64,000 nt of DNA, taken from positions 3,083,501 through 3,147,500 of the forward strand of contig NZ_CP019419.1 of assembly GCF_001975665.1 (NCBI RefSeq), written 5' to 3'. Below are positions 44,625 to 54,057 of the stretch, in pieces. This DNA is from Polaribacter reichenbachii. Lineage in GTDB: Bacteria > Bacteroidota > Bacteroidia > Flavobacteriales > Flavobacteriaceae. The stretch's first letter is position 1, and each line of letters begins with the position of its first letter. Both the position numbers and the translations under genes were made by a program. The notes beneath the pieces were generated by a model, which did not search any database, was not told the origin of the DNA, and saw nothing but the letters and a program-made list of their open reading frames with translations.

Positions 44625-46484
44625 ATGAGTCAAGAAACAAAATATACAGAAGATAATATCAGGTCTTTAGACTGGAAAGAACACATTAGAATGCGTCCAG
44701 GAATGTATATTGGTAAATTAGGTGATGGTTCTTCTGCAGACGATGGTATTTACATTTTAGTTAAAGAAGTTCTTGACAATTCTATTGACGAATATGTTAT
44801 GGGAGCAGGGAAAACCATCGAAATTTCTATTCAAGGAAGTAAAGTTACAGTGCGTGATTATGGACGTGGAATTCCTTTAGGAAAGGTGGTTGATGTAGTT
44901 TCTAAAATGAATACTGGTGGTAAATACGACTCAAAAGCATTTAAAAAATCGGTAGGTTTAAATGGAGTTGGTACAAAAGCTGTAAATGCTTTATCATCAT
45001 TTTTTAGGGTAGAATCTTCACGTGAAGGGAAATCAGCATCAGCAGAATTTAGCCAAGGGAATTTAGAAAACGAAGAATTTTTAGAAGAAAGTTCTCGTAG
45101 AAAAGGTACTAAAGTTTCTTTTATTCCTGATGATACCATTTTTAAAAACTACAAGTTCAGAAATGAATATGTAGCGAAAATGCTAAAGAATTATGTGTAT
45201 TTAAACCCTGGATTAACCATCATTTTTAATGGAGAAAAATTCTTTTCTAAAAACGGTTTAAAGGATTTGTTAGAGGATAATAACAACACCGAAGATATGT
45301 TGTATCCTATTATCCATTTAAAAGGCGATGATATAGAAGTTGCGATTACGCATAGTAAAACTCAGTATTCAGAAGAATATTATTCATTTGTAAACGGTCA
45401 ACATACCACACAAGGTGGTACGCATCAATCTGCTTTTAGAGAAGCAATTGTTAAAACCATTCGTGATTTTTTTGGTAAAAATTTCGAGGCTTCAGATGTT
45501 CGTAAATCAGTAATTGCTGCAATTGCTATTAAAGTGATGGAACCTGTTTTTGAAAGTCAGACCAAAACAAAATTAGGTTCTACAGAAATGGGAGGTGAGT
45601 TGCCTACAGTAAGAACCTATATCAACGATTTTGTAAAGACCAAATTAGATAACTTTTTACACAGAAATACCGAAATTGCAGATAAGCTTCAAAAGAAAAT
45701 ATTACAAGCAGAAAAAGAACGAAAAGAACTTTCTGGAATTCGAAAATTAGCTAGAGATAGAGCTAAAAAAGCTAGTTTACATAATAAGAAATTACGTGAT
45801 TGTAGAATTCATTTAGGAGATATTAAAAAGGAAAATTACTTAGAAACTACTTTGTTTATAACTGAGGGAGATTCTGCTTCTGGTTCTATTACAAAATCTA
45901 GAAATGTAAATACACAAGCTGTTTTTAGTTTAAAAGGGAAACCTTTAAACTCTTACGGATTAAGTAAGAAAATTGTGTATGAAAATGAGGAGTTTAATCT
46001 TTTACAAGCCGCTTTAAATATAGAAGATGGTTTAGAAGATTTAAGATATAATAATATTGTAATTGCTACTGATGCTGATGTTGATGGTATGCACATTCGT
46101 TTGTTATTGATTACTTTTTTCCTCCAATTTTTCCCAGAATTGATAAAAGAAGGACATTTATATATTTTAGAAACACCTTTATTTAGAGTTAGAAATAAGA
46201 AACAAACGTTTTATTGTTATTCTGATGAAGAAAAGAGAGAAGCAATAGAAAAATTAAGAGGTAAACCAGAAATAACTCGATTTAAAGGTTTGGGAGAGAT
46301 TTCACCAAATGAATTTGTTCATTTTATTGGTGATGATATTCGTTTAGATCCAGTAATGTTAGACAAAGAAATGTCTATTGAGCAAATGTTGCAATTTTAT
46401 ATGGGTAAAAATACACCTGATAGACAGAAGTTTATCATTCAGAATTTAAAAGTTGAACTGGATTACGTAGAAGAAGAAGTTTAA
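44625..46484 (+). CDS. parE: DNA topoisomerase IV subunit B
   Basis: This 619-residue protein is the ATPase subunit of a type IIA topoisomerase. It has the GHKL ATP site ([33 protein letters not shown]) and the [10 protein letters not shown] segment of the transducer. The Toprim residues lie in [17 protein letters not shown] and [15 protein letters not shown]. The following gene encodes subunit A with one base between, and the pair reads as ParE/ParC rather than GyrB/GyrA given their adjacency and the shortened C-domain of the partner. It removes positive supercoils and decatenates chromosomes. Confidence 0.93.
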   Translation: MSQETKYTEDNIRSLDWKEHIRMRPGMYIGKLGDGSSADDGIYILVKEVLDNSIDEYVMGAGKTIEISIQGSKVTVRDYGRGIPLGKVVDVVSKMNTGGKYDSKAFKKSVGLNGVGTKAVNALSSFFRVESSREGKSASAEFSQGNLENEEFLEESSRRKGTKVSFIPDDTIFKNYKFRNEYVAKMLKNYVYLNPGLTIIFNGEKFFSKNGLKDLLEDNNNTEDMLYPIIHLKGDDIEVAITHSKTQYSEEYYSFVNGQHTTQGGTHQSAFREAIVKTIRDFFGKNFEASDVRKSVIAAIAIKVMEPVFESQTKTKLGSTEMGGELPTVRTYINDFVKTKLDNFLHRNTEIADKLQKKILQAEKERKELSGIRKLARDRAKKASLHNKKLRDCRIHLGDIKKENYLETTLFITEGDSASGSITKSRNVNTQAVFSLKGKPLNSYGLSKKIVYENEEFNLLQAALNIEDGLEDLRYNNIVIATDADVDGMHIRLLLITFFLQFFPELIKEGHLYILETPLFRVRNKKQTFYCYSDEEKREAIEKLRGKPEITRFKGLGEISPNEFVHFIGDDIRLDPVMLDKEMSIEQMLQFYMGKNTPDRQKFIIQNLKVELDYVEEEV

Positions 46485-46485
46485 G

Positions 46486-49218
46486 ATGAGTGAAGAAATT
46501 AACGAGCACGAAAACGAGCACGAAGAAGAATTAACAAATGAAGGAGAACAATTAGATTCCCCTCAAGAAGAAACCATTACCAAAGTTACAGGAATGTACA
46601 AAGAATGGTTTTTAGATTATGCTTCGTATGTAATTTTAGAAAGAGCAGTACCATCTTTAGAAGACGGATTAAAACCTGTGCAGCGTAGAATTATGCATTC
46701 TATGAAAGATTTAGATGATGGACGTTATAATAAAGTAGCCAATATTGTTGGGCATACAATGCAATATCATCCTCATGGAGATGCTTCTATTGCAGATGCT
46801 ATGGTTCAAATTGGTCAGAAAGAATTGCTGATAGATATGCAAGGAAACTGGGGTAATATCTTAACAGGAGATAGAGCTGCAGCATCTAGATATATTGAGG
46901 CACGTTTGTCTAAATTTGCTTTAGAAGTTGTTTTTAATCCGAAGACAACTGAATGGAAATTGTCTTACGATGGTCGTAGAAAAGAACCAATTGATTTACC
47001 TGTAAAATTCCCTTTATTACTAGCTCAAGGAGCAGAGGGAATTGCAGTAGGTTTATCAACAAAAATATTACCACACAATTTTAATGAACTCATTGATGCT
47101 TCTATTAAATACTTAAAAGGAAGAAGTTTTAAAATTGTGCCAGATTTTTTAACAGGAGGAATTGCCGATTTTTCGAATTATAATGATGGAAAAAGAGGAG
47201 GAAAGGTAAGAGTAAGAGCTAAAATTTCTCAGCTTGATAAAAAAACGTTGGTCATTAATGAAATTCCGTTTTCTACAACAACATCTTCTTTAATCGATAG
47301 TATTTTAAAAGCCAATGATAAAGGTAAAATCAAGATTAAAAAGATTGAAGATAACACTGCTGCAGAAGTAGAAATTTTGGTGCATTTACCACCAAATGTA
47401 TCACCAGATAAATCTATTGATGCTTTGTATGCTTTTACTAATTGCGAAACATCAATATCGCCTTTAGCGTGTACAATTGAGAATAATACGCCTGTTTTTA
47501 CTGGAGTTTCTGATATGCTAAAACATTCTACAGATTTAACTGTAGAATTGTTAAAACGTGAATTAGAAATTCAACTAAACGAATTAGAAGAACAATGGCA
47601 CTTTTCATCCTTAGAAAGAATTTTTATAGAAAATAGAATTTATAGGGATATTGAAGAAGAAGAAACTTGGGAAGGTGTAATTGAAGCGATTGATAAAGGC
47701 TTGCAACCGCACATTGCTCATCTAAAAAGAGCGATTACAGAAGAAGATATTGTTCGTTTAACAGAAATCAGAATTAAGAAAATATCAAAATTTGATATTG
47801 ACAAAGCTAAGCAGCATATAGAGAGTTTAGAAGAAAAAATTGCAGGTGTAAAACATCATTTAGATAACCTAATTGATTATGCAATTGACTATTTTAAAAA
47901 TTTAAAAGAAAAATACGGAAAAGGTAAAGAGCGTAAAACTGAAATCAGAATTTTTGATGATATAGTTGCATCAAAAGTAGCAATGAAAAATGCCAAATTG
48001 TATGTAAATAGAGAAGAAGGTTTTATTGGTACTTCTTTAAAAAGAGACGAATTTGTAGCTGATTGTTCTGATATTGATGATATTATCGTTTTTAGAAGAG
48101 ATGGTAAAATGATGGTTACTAAAATCGATTCTAAAACCTTTGTAGGTAAGGATATCATTCATATTGCTGTCTTTAAAAAGAAAGACAAACGTACGGTTTA
48201 TAATTTTATGTATAAAGATGGTGCAAGAGGTCCTAGTTATATGAAACGTTTTGCAGTAACTGCTGTAACTCGTGATAAAGAATACGATTTAACCAATGGT
48301 AGCAAAGGCTCTAAAGTTTTGTACTTTTCTGCAAACCCAAATGGAGAAGCAGAAGTGGTTACTATAAATTTAAGAGCAGTTGGTAGTATTAAAAAACTAA
48401 AATGGGATATTGATTTTGCTGATTTAGCAGTAAAAGGCAGAAGTGTTCGTGGTAATACAATTACCAAGTTTGCCATTAAAAGTATCGATTTTAAATCAGC
48501 AGGTGTATCTACTTTAAAACCTCGTAAAATTTGGTTCGATGAAACTGTACAACGTTTAAATGTTGATGAAAGAGGAGATTTATTAGGCGAATTTAGAGCA
48601 GAAGATAAATTGCTAATTGTATCACAAAGTGGAAAAGCAAAAGCTGTAAAACCAGATTTAGCAATGCATTTTGAAGATGATATGATTGTTTTAGAAAAAT
48701 GGAAACCAAGTAAACCAATTTCTGCCATTTATTTTGATGGCGAAAAAGCAAAATATTACGTAAAACGTTTCTTGATTGAAACTCCAGAAAAAGAAGAACT
48801 TTTTATTTCTGAACATCCTAAATCTAAATTAGAAATTGTTGCTACAGATTATAGACCTATTGCAGAAGTGCAATATTCTAAAAGGAGTTTAGAAAATGAA
48901 GAAGTTAATTTTGAAGAATTTATTGCAGTAAAAGGCATAAAAGCATTAGGAAATCAATTAACAACTGAGCGAATTAAAAATGTGAATTTGTTAGAATCGC
49001 TTCCTTATGAAGAACCAGAAGAAGAAAGTGTAGAAGAGGTAGAGGTAATTGAAGAAGAAGTAATTGAAGAAACTTTACCTTTAGAAGTACCCATAGTAGA
49101 AAAACCTGTTGTTCTTGATACTTCTGAGAAAGAAGATAAAAAGAAAGCACTTTTAAAGAAAGCAATTCAAAAGAAAAAAGATAATTCTGATGACGAGAAT
49201 CAACAGAGTTTGTTTTAA
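46486..49218 (+). CDS. parC: DNA topoisomerase IV subunit A
   Basis: The 910-residue subunit has the DNA-cleavage core: YASYVILERAVPSLEDGLKP, the quinolone-determining HPHGDASIADAM, and the active-site tyrosine in AAASRYIEARLS. Then come a tower/coiled coil (SLEEKIAGVKHHLDNLIDY) and a beta-pinwheel C-domain (about 540-830). The last 75 residues are an acidic then lysine-rich tail, ending NQQSLF. That tail is probably disordered, and its end resembles a sliding-clamp-binding peptide. Together with ParE it forms the A2B2 decatenase. Transcription is with parE. Confidence 0.93.
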   Translation: MSEEINEHENEHEEELTNEGEQLDSPQEETITKVTGMYKEWFLDYASYVILERAVPSLEDGLKPVQRRIMHSMKDLDDGRYNKVANIVGHTMQYHPHGDASIADAMVQIGQKELLIDMQGNWGNILTGDRAAASRYIEARLSKFALEVVFNPKTTEWKLSYDGRRKEPIDLPVKFPLLLAQGAEGIAVGLSTKILPHNFNELIDASIKYLKGRSFKIVPDFLTGGIADFSNYNDGKRGGKVRVRAKISQLDKKTLVINEIPFSTTTSSLIDSILKANDKGKIKIKKIEDNTAAEVEILVHLPPNVSPDKSIDALYAFTNCETSISPLACTIENNTPVFTGVSDMLKHSTDLTVELLKRELEIQLNELEEQWHFSSLERIFIENRIYRDIEEEETWEGVIEAIDKGLQPHIAHLKRAITEEDIVRLTEIRIKKISKFDIDKAKQHIESLEEKIAGVKHHLDNLIDYAIDYFKNLKEKYGKGKERKTEIRIFDDIVASKVAMKNAKLYVNREEGFIGTSLKRDEFVADCSDIDDIIVFRRDGKMMVTKIDSKTFVGKDIIHIAVFKKKDKRTVYNFMYKDGARGPSYMKRFAVTAVTRDKEYDLTNGSKGSKVLYFSANPNGEAEVVTINLRAVGSIKKLKWDIDFADLAVKGRSVRGNTITKFAIKSIDFKSAGVSTLKPRKIWFDETVQRLNVDERGDLLGEFRAEDKLLIVSQSGKAKAVKPDLAMHFEDDMIVLEKWKPSKPISAIYFDGEKAKYYVKRFLIETPEKEELFISEHPKSKLEIVATDYRPIAEVQYSKRSLENEEVNFEEFIAVKGIKALGNQLTTERIKNVNLLESLPYEEPEEESVEEVEVIEEEVIEETLPLEVPIVEKPVVLDTSEKEDKKKALLKKAIQKKKDNSDDENQQSLF

Positions 49219-49230
49219 AAAAAATCAGCT

Positions 49231-49953
49231 ATGAAAAAAATCGGATTAATAGGAGGTATAACTCCAGAATCTACCATTTTATATTATCGAATTTTAAATG
49301 AATTAAATTCGAATGCTTTAGGTAAACCACATTCTGCCGATGTTGTAATCAATTCTTTTGATTTTGGTGAGATAGCAAATCTACAGAAACAAAATAGATG
49401 GGATTTGTTAGATGAAAAAATGGCAAATACTGGAAGAAATTTAGAAAAAGCAGGTGCAACCTGTATCTTAATTTGTGCAAACACTATGCATTTATGTATA
49501 GATGCTGTTCGTAAAGCAGTAAAAATTCCTGTTATTCATATTGCAGAAGCAACATCAAAAAAAATTATAGAAAAAAAGTTAAAAAAAGTAATTTTATTAG
49601 GTACAAAATATACAATGGAAAAAGATTTTTTTGTTGATATTTTAACTTCATTTGGTATTGAAGCTATAATCCCTGATTTAGAGGATAGAAATTTAATTCA
49701 TAACGTAATTTATAATGAATTGGCAGATGGTGTAATTAAGCAAACATCAAAAGAGGATTACCTTAAAATTATAAATAAATTATTAGAAAATGGAGCAGAA
49801 GGTGTAATTTTAGGTTGTACAGAAATTCCGTTGTTAATAAAACAAGAAGACGTTTCTGTGCCTGTTTTTGATACCACTAAAATACACGCTACAGCTGCCT
49901 TTAATTTTTCGGATATTTTAAGAAAACAACAACAAGAGCAGCAACAGCAATAG
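49231..49953 (+). CDS. Aspartate/glutamate racemase family protein
   Basis: The 240-residue protein starts MKKIGLIGGITPESTILYYR. The two catalytic cysteine regions of Asp/Glu racemases are visible as ILICANTMHLC and VILGCTEIPLL, and both cysteines are present. It would interconvert L- and D-aspartate or a related amino acid without PLP. The C-terminus ends in an unusual low-complexity glutamine stretch (KQQQEQQQQ) encoded by CAA/CAG repeats. It follows parC by 12 bases and may be read with it. Confidence 0.92.
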   Translation: MKKIGLIGGITPESTILYYRILNELNSNALGKPHSADVVINSFDFGEIANLQKQNRWDLLDEKMANTGRNLEKAGATCILICANTMHLCIDAVRKAVKIPVIHIAEATSKKIIEKKLKKVILLGTKYTMEKDFFVDILTSFGIEAIIPDLEDRNLIHNVIYNELADGVIKQTSKEDYLKIINKLLENGAEGVILGCTEIPLLIKQEDVSVPVFDTTKIHATAAFNFSDILRKQQQEQQQQ

Positions 49954-50009
49954 TTTTAGTATATTTGGTTAATATGCTTATTAAAAGTATTTAATTAAAT
50001 TAATCGAAT

Positions 50010-51329
50010 TTGCAAACCAACTTAAAGTTTTTTATTTTTTTACTATTCATATCGAGTAGTGTCTTTTCTCAGAATGAGGTTTACTATTTTAAAGATTTTG
50101 ATAATAGTTTAACAGAAAAAACTATTATTTTAAAAGAATTTAAACCAATTGAGAAATTAATTTTAGAACCACATTCAGAGGCTTCTTTTTGGTTTAAAAT
50201 TCCTAAATCTGAAGCAAAAGAAGCGTATATTTTTAAAGTTAAGACTCATAGAATTAAGCACTCTAAGGCTTTTCAAAACTTTAAAGAAGTTAAATCTTTA
50301 AAAAAAGAACGGTTTTTAGCATATAAATTTAAGAGAAACGAAGATGTATATGTTAAGTTAAATTCAGACTTTGTTTCTTATTTTCCTTTTGAATTAGATA
50401 AAGAAGTAGATTCCAATTTTAGAGAAAAATTGATTATAACACTTAACGGATTTTTTTACGGATTTATTTTTTTAATTATAATCTACTCTCTATTATATTA
50501 CTCTTTCTTTGAAGATAAAACATTTTTGTACTATGCATTATTTTTATCTAGTATTAATTTAATGTTTTTTTTATTAGACGGAACACTTATTTTATTTGGT
50601 TTAGATTATAGTTATATCAACCTCTTAATTTTATTAAATTATATTTTAATTTCATTTTATTCTTCTAAGTTTGTTGATTGTTTTCTGAACTTAGATGAGG
50701 TTTACCCTAAACTTAAATATTATACTTATACTTTGGGTAGTCTTATTATTGCATTTGTAATAATTTTCTATTTTAATAATAGCCATAACATATTTATTGT
50801 ATTAAATGTGTTGGTATTTTTATTGTTACTTACTTATTGGTTAAGTGCGCTAGTGTTATTCAATAAAAATAACTTTACAAAGTTATTTGTCCTCGGGTTT
50901 GCTATATTATTGTTTTCGGGCTTAGATTCTTTTGTTTTTAGAAATTTAGGAATTTCTATTTTTTCTACTGATGGTTTTAATATAAAACTAGGTGGTATTA
51001 TACAAATTATAATATTTGGATTTGCTATTTTGTTTAGAGAAAAGCAACTTAGGAAAAAAAATACTTTTATGAAAAAAGAGATTAGAAAATTCTCTAATAA
51101 AATAAAAACTAAAAACACCAAAATCGATGCTAAATTAAATAAAGAAAAATTACAATCTTTAAGTGTTAGAGAAAGAGAGATTTTCGATTTAATTTTAAAA
51201 GGGAAATCGAATAAAGAAATTTCTACAAAAGCAAATGTATCTATTAATACAGTAAAATTTCATGTTAAAAATATATATGACAAATTACATATAAAAAGCA
51301 GGAAAGAAGCTTTAAATTTACCTAAATAG
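50010..51329 (+). CDS. 7TMR-DISM type membrane regulator with LuxR DNA-binding domain
   Basis: The 439-residue protein starts at a TTG (50010), giving a signal peptide LKFFIFLLFISSSVFS. An extracellular beta-rich domain follows (about 25-135), then seven hydrophobic helices (about 145-355), as in 7TMR-DISM receptors. A basic coiled linker leads to a C-terminal LuxR-type helix-turn-helix (LSVREREIFDLILKGKSNKE, then SINTVKFHVKNIYDKL). It would sense a ligand outside and act on DNA from the membrane, or after cleavage. Such one-protein receptor-regulators are common in flavobacteria. Targets are unknown. Confidence 0.86.
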   Translation: MQTNLKFFIFLLFISSSVFSQNEVYYFKDFDNSLTEKTIILKEFKPIEKLILEPHSEASFWFKIPKSEAKEAYIFKVKTHRIKHSKAFQNFKEVKSLKKERFLAYKFKRNEDVYVKLNSDFVSYFPFELDKEVDSNFREKLIITLNGFFYGFIFLIIIYSLLYYSFFEDKTFLYYALFLSSINLMFFLLDGTLILFGLDYSYINLLILLNYILISFYSSKFVDCFLNLDEVYPKLKYYTYTLGSLIIAFVIIFYFNNSHNIFIVLNVLVFLLLLTYWLSALVLFNKNNFTKLFVLGFAILLFSGLDSFVFRNLGISIFSTDGFNIKLGGIIQIIIFGFAILFREKQLRKKNTFMKKEIRKFSNKIKTKNTKIDAKLNKEKLQSLSVREREIFDLILKGKSNKEISTKANVSINTVKFHVKNIYDKLHIKSRKEALNLPK

Positions 51330-51355
51330 TTGCTTTTTTGTTAAAAATTTAAAGT

Positions 51356-51385
51356 ATACTACCCAAATACTACCTAAATACTACC
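51356..51385. repeat. Three ATACTACC iterations with 11-base period
   Basis: ATACTACC occurs at 51356, 51367 and 51378, each exactly 11 bases apart, just after the LuxR-type gene. The period of one helical turn suggests a protein-binding array, but the position between convergent genes is not that of a promoter. Confidence 0.45.
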
Positions 51386-51472
51386 TGATTTTAGACGCTA
51401 TTTTTTAAAATTAATACTTAATTTAGTGTGTCTTAAAAAAGTATATATTTAATATCCCCTGTTTATATAGAT

Positions 51473-51504
51473 AAAACCTCAGATTTTTTAAAATCTGGGG
51501 TTTT
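51473..51504. terminator. Bidirectional terminator
   Basis: AAAACCTCAGATTTT and AAAATCTGGGGTTTT pair almost fully. It lies between the convergent LuxR-type and BtuF-like genes. Confidence 0.88.
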
Positions 51505-51508
51505 ACAT

Positions 51509-52660
51509 TTAAAACATCTTTTCAAAAAATGTTAATTTGTAGTTTAAAAGTAATTCAGGATTTGTAATTTTTATAATATCTTTTAAAACTAAATCTGGTC
51601 TTGTTGGTGCCAATTCATAATATATTACTCCACCAGTCTTTCCTTTTTTTGTTGATGGCGTAAAAATATTACCCATTTTAAAAGCAGTAAATTTTGAGTA
51701 TAATTCATTGCTGCTTAGTAATTGTTCTTTGGATGTAAAGTAACCAGGAGCAATCCAAAATTCTGCATCTGCACCCTTATCAAAAACACTCTCAAAACTT
51801 AAAGATAAACTTCCTGTACCTTTTGATGTTTGCCATAAATAATTGCAGTTTGCATCTTTTAAGTACTGAGCCACAAAACTATCTCCAGCAGGTAAATTCC
51901 AAATGTCTTTACTCATTATAGCACCAGATAAAATTGTAGGTTTTTTAGTCGATTTTAAAGCAATTTGTTTTGCTTCATTATAATTGACTTCTATTACTTT
52001 AAAAATACTATCTGCTTGTTGTTCTTTATCAAATAAAACACCAAAAAATTTAATCCATTCTGCTCTTCCTAAAGGGGTTTCTTCTAACCAATCTCCATTG
52101 TAAATAACATTAATTCCTGCTTTTTTTATAGTTGTTAAAGATTTATCAGCAGAAGAAACACTATAGCCAACCACTAATTCTGGCTGTAAATCCAATAGGA
52201 TTTCAGTATTTAACGAACTTTCTTTACCAATTTCTTGTATTTTTCCAGCATCAATTAAGTTTCTTGTTTTTTCTGATGAAACATATTTAGAATAAGGAAA
52301 ACCAACAATAGCTGTTTCTTCATTTAACAATTCAACCATTGGTATATGAGTTGTAGATGTAACAACGATTTGCTGAATAGGAGTAAAGATGGTATTTTCT
52401 ACTTTGGAGTTTTTATCACCTTTTGTTTTAATAGTGTACTCTGCAACTTCATTAGAACCTTTATAAGCTGATTTTATAATTAGCTTTTTAGTTCCATGAT
52501 CATTAATAATATCAAAACCTTTAGCATATTTTATGTCGCTTTTCGATTTTATAACAACTTTTGTAGCTTCTTTTTTACAAGAAATTATAACTAATAATAT
52601 CAAAAAAAAGAACGCTTTTATAAAACGCTCTTTTTTAATTATTTCTCTTTTTAAAATCAT
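51509..52660 (-). CDS. ABC transporter substrate-binding lipoprotein, BtuF-like
   Basis: The 383-residue protein has a lipobox (FFFLILLVIISCKK, cysteine near residue 28) and a bilobed TroA-like fold. Segments such as IVVTSTTHIPMVELLNEETA, PELVVGYSVSS and KAGINVIYNGDWLEETPLGR are typical of periplasmic binding proteins for cobalamin and siderophores (BtuF/FhuD class). Convergence with the riboswitch-controlled BtuB-like receptor gene across guaC favours cobalamin, but iron chelates are possible. No permease or ATPase gene is adjacent. The beginning of the frame overlaps a hairpin that may terminate guaC. Confidence 0.85.
   Translation of the reverse strand: MILKREIIKKERFIKAFFFLILLVIISCKKEATKVVIKSKSDIKYAKGFDIINDHGTKKLIIKSAYKGSNEVAEYTIKTKGDKNSKVENTIFTPIQQIVVTSTTHIPMVELLNEETAIVGFPYSKYVSSEKTRNLIDAGKIQEIGKESSLNTEILLDLQPELVVGYSVSSADKSLTTIKKAGINVIYNGDWLEETPLGRAEWIKFFGVLFDKEQQADSIFKVIEVNYNEAKQIALKSTKKPTILSGAIMSKDIWNLPAGDSFVAQYLKDANCNYLWQTSKGTGSLSLSFESVFDKGADAEFWIAPGYFTSKEQLLSSNELYSKFTAFKMGNIFTPSTKKGKTGGVIYYELAPTRPDLVLKDIIKITNPELLLNYKLTFFEKMF
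52612..52636 (-). terminator. Hairpin in the first codons of the BtuF-like gene
   Basis: On the minus strand GAGCGTTTTATAAAAGCGTT, continuing as CTTTTTTTTG, forms a stem with a T-run, the form of a terminator for guaC. It lies within codons 11-20 of the BtuF-like frame. Confidence 0.55.
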
Positions 52661-52686
52661 TTTTTCTAAAATTTTCTAATAATATA

Positions 52687-53724
52687 TTAAGAATAAACTT
52701 GATTTTCTTGTTCTTGCACTCTAATAAAAGTGGTTCTTTTGGTCAATTCTTTTAATCTTTTAGCACCAACGTAAGTACAAGTAGATCTTATTCCGCCTAA
52801 AATATCAATAACCGTATTTTCTACATCCCCTTTAAAAGGGACTTCTACAGTTTTGCCTTCAGAAGCTCTATAGTTGGCAACACCTCCAGCATGTTTATTC
52901 ATAGCAGTTTCTGAGCTCATACCGTAAAAAGCTTTGAATTTTTCGCCATTTTTTTCTATCAAATCTCCACCACTTTCTGTATGCCCAGAAAACATACCAC
53001 CCAACATTACAAAATCTGCACTACCACCAAAAGCTTTAGCAACATCACCAGGAATTTTACAACCACCATCAGAAATAATTTGTCCTCCCATTCCATGAGC
53101 AGCATCAGCACATTCAATGATAGCAGATAACTGTGGATAACCAACACCAGTTTTAACACGTGTTGTACAAACTGAACCAGGTCCAATACCAACTTTTACA
53201 ATATCTGCGCCAGATAAAAGTAATTCTTCAACCATTTCACCAGTAACTACATTACCTGCAATAATTATTTTATTCGGATGGTTTTTACGCATTTTTTGAA
53301 CAAAATTCACAAAATGTTCAGAATATCCGTTAGCAACATCAATACAAATAAAGTTTATTTGAGGAAACTCGTCTAAAATCATTTTTACTTTTTCAGAATC
53401 GTCTTTTCCTGTACCTGTACTAACAGCAATATTTTTTAAGATTTCTTCGGATGAATTCGATGCAAAATCACGCCATTCGTCTAAAGAATAATGTTTATGT
53501 ACAGCTGTAAATAATTTGTGTTTTGCCAATTCTGTTGCCATTTCAAAGGTGCCAACAGTATCCATATTTGCAGCCATTATAGGTATTCCTTTCCAAACTA
53601 CATCACTATGTAAAAACTTAAATTCTCTTTCTAAAGTAACTTGTGATCGCGATTTTAATGTAGATCGTTTAGGGCGAATCATAACATCTTTAAATCCTAA
53701 TTTTAAATCATTTTCAATTCTCAT
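52687..53724 (-). CDS. guaC: GMP reductase
   Basis: GuaC reduces GMP to IMP with NADPH and releases ammonia. The 345-residue protein has the IMPDH/GMPR barrel, with [19 protein letters not shown] at the start. The active-site loop is [20 protein letters not shown], with the catalytic cysteine and the GMPR-specific Thr. [20 protein letters not shown] is the phosphate-binding part. There is no CBS domain, as expected for GMP reductase rather than IMP dehydrogenase. It is divergent from the riboswitch-controlled operon. Confidence 0.95.
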   Translation of the reverse strand: MRIENDLKLGFKDVMIRPKRSTLKSRSQVTLEREFKFLHSDVVWKGIPIMAANMDTVGTFEMATELAKHKLFTAVHKHYSLDEWRDFASNSSEEILKNIAVSTGTGKDDSEKVKMILDEFPQINFICIDVANGYSEHFVNFVQKMRKNHPNKIIIAGNVVTGEMVEELLLSGADIVKVGIGPGSVCTTRVKTGVGYPQLSAIIECADAAHGMGGQIISDGGCKIPGDVAKAFGGSADFVMLGGMFSGHTESGGDLIEKNGEKFKAFYGMSSETAMNKHAGGVANYRASEGKTVEVPFKGDVENTVIDILGGIRSTCTYVGAKRLKELTKRTTFIRVQEQENQVYS

Positions 53725-53799
53725 ATATCAGATTATTATTAAAGTTTAAAGATATAAAAATACAAAACGATTTTATTAGATTCTTGATAAGAATACTTA

Positions 53800-53807
53800 T
53801 ACATTTG
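53800..53807 (+). promoter_or_regulatory. -7 box of the cobalamin riboswitch transcript
   Basis: TACATTTG fits TAnnTTTG and lies just before the riboswitch, so transcription should start near 53813. Confidence 0.65.
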
Positions 53808-53814
53808 CAAAGAT

Positions 53815-54012
53815 TTTGGTTTTGATGTAAGATTTGTTTTGCATTAAATTAAAAGGGAATCTGGTTTAAAGCCAGAACTGTACCCGCAACTGTAAGTTTA
53901 TGCTGATTTTTTATCAGCACCTTTTTAAAAGGATGTTATTAATTCTTATGCCACTGACATTTTAAGTTGGGAAGGTCTAATAACATAGAAACGAGTCAGG
54001 AGACCTGCCTTA
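53815..54012 (+). ncRNA. Cobalamin riboswitch
   Basis: The conserved blocks appear in order: AAAAGGGAATCTGGT, AGCCAGAACTGTACCCGCAA followed by CTGTAAG, GCCACTG near 53950, TGGGAAGG near 53967, and the B12 box GAGTCAGGAGACCTGCC (53992-54008). It binds adenosyl- or related cobalamins and would repress the downstream BtuB-like operon when the vitamin is plentiful. A small hairpin AATCTT-cgggat-AAGATT at 54029-54047, just before the start codon, may be the expression platform and would favour translational control. Confidence 0.95.
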
Positions 54013-54057
54013 ATCATAATTTTAATTTAATCTTCGGGATAAAGATTTGATAAAAAT

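Noticed and set aside
48237..48728. A 163-codon open frame on the minus strand
   Set aside because: It lies wholly opposite parC, which has clear family motifs. Its translation is low-complexity Ser/Leu/Lys text with no family features.
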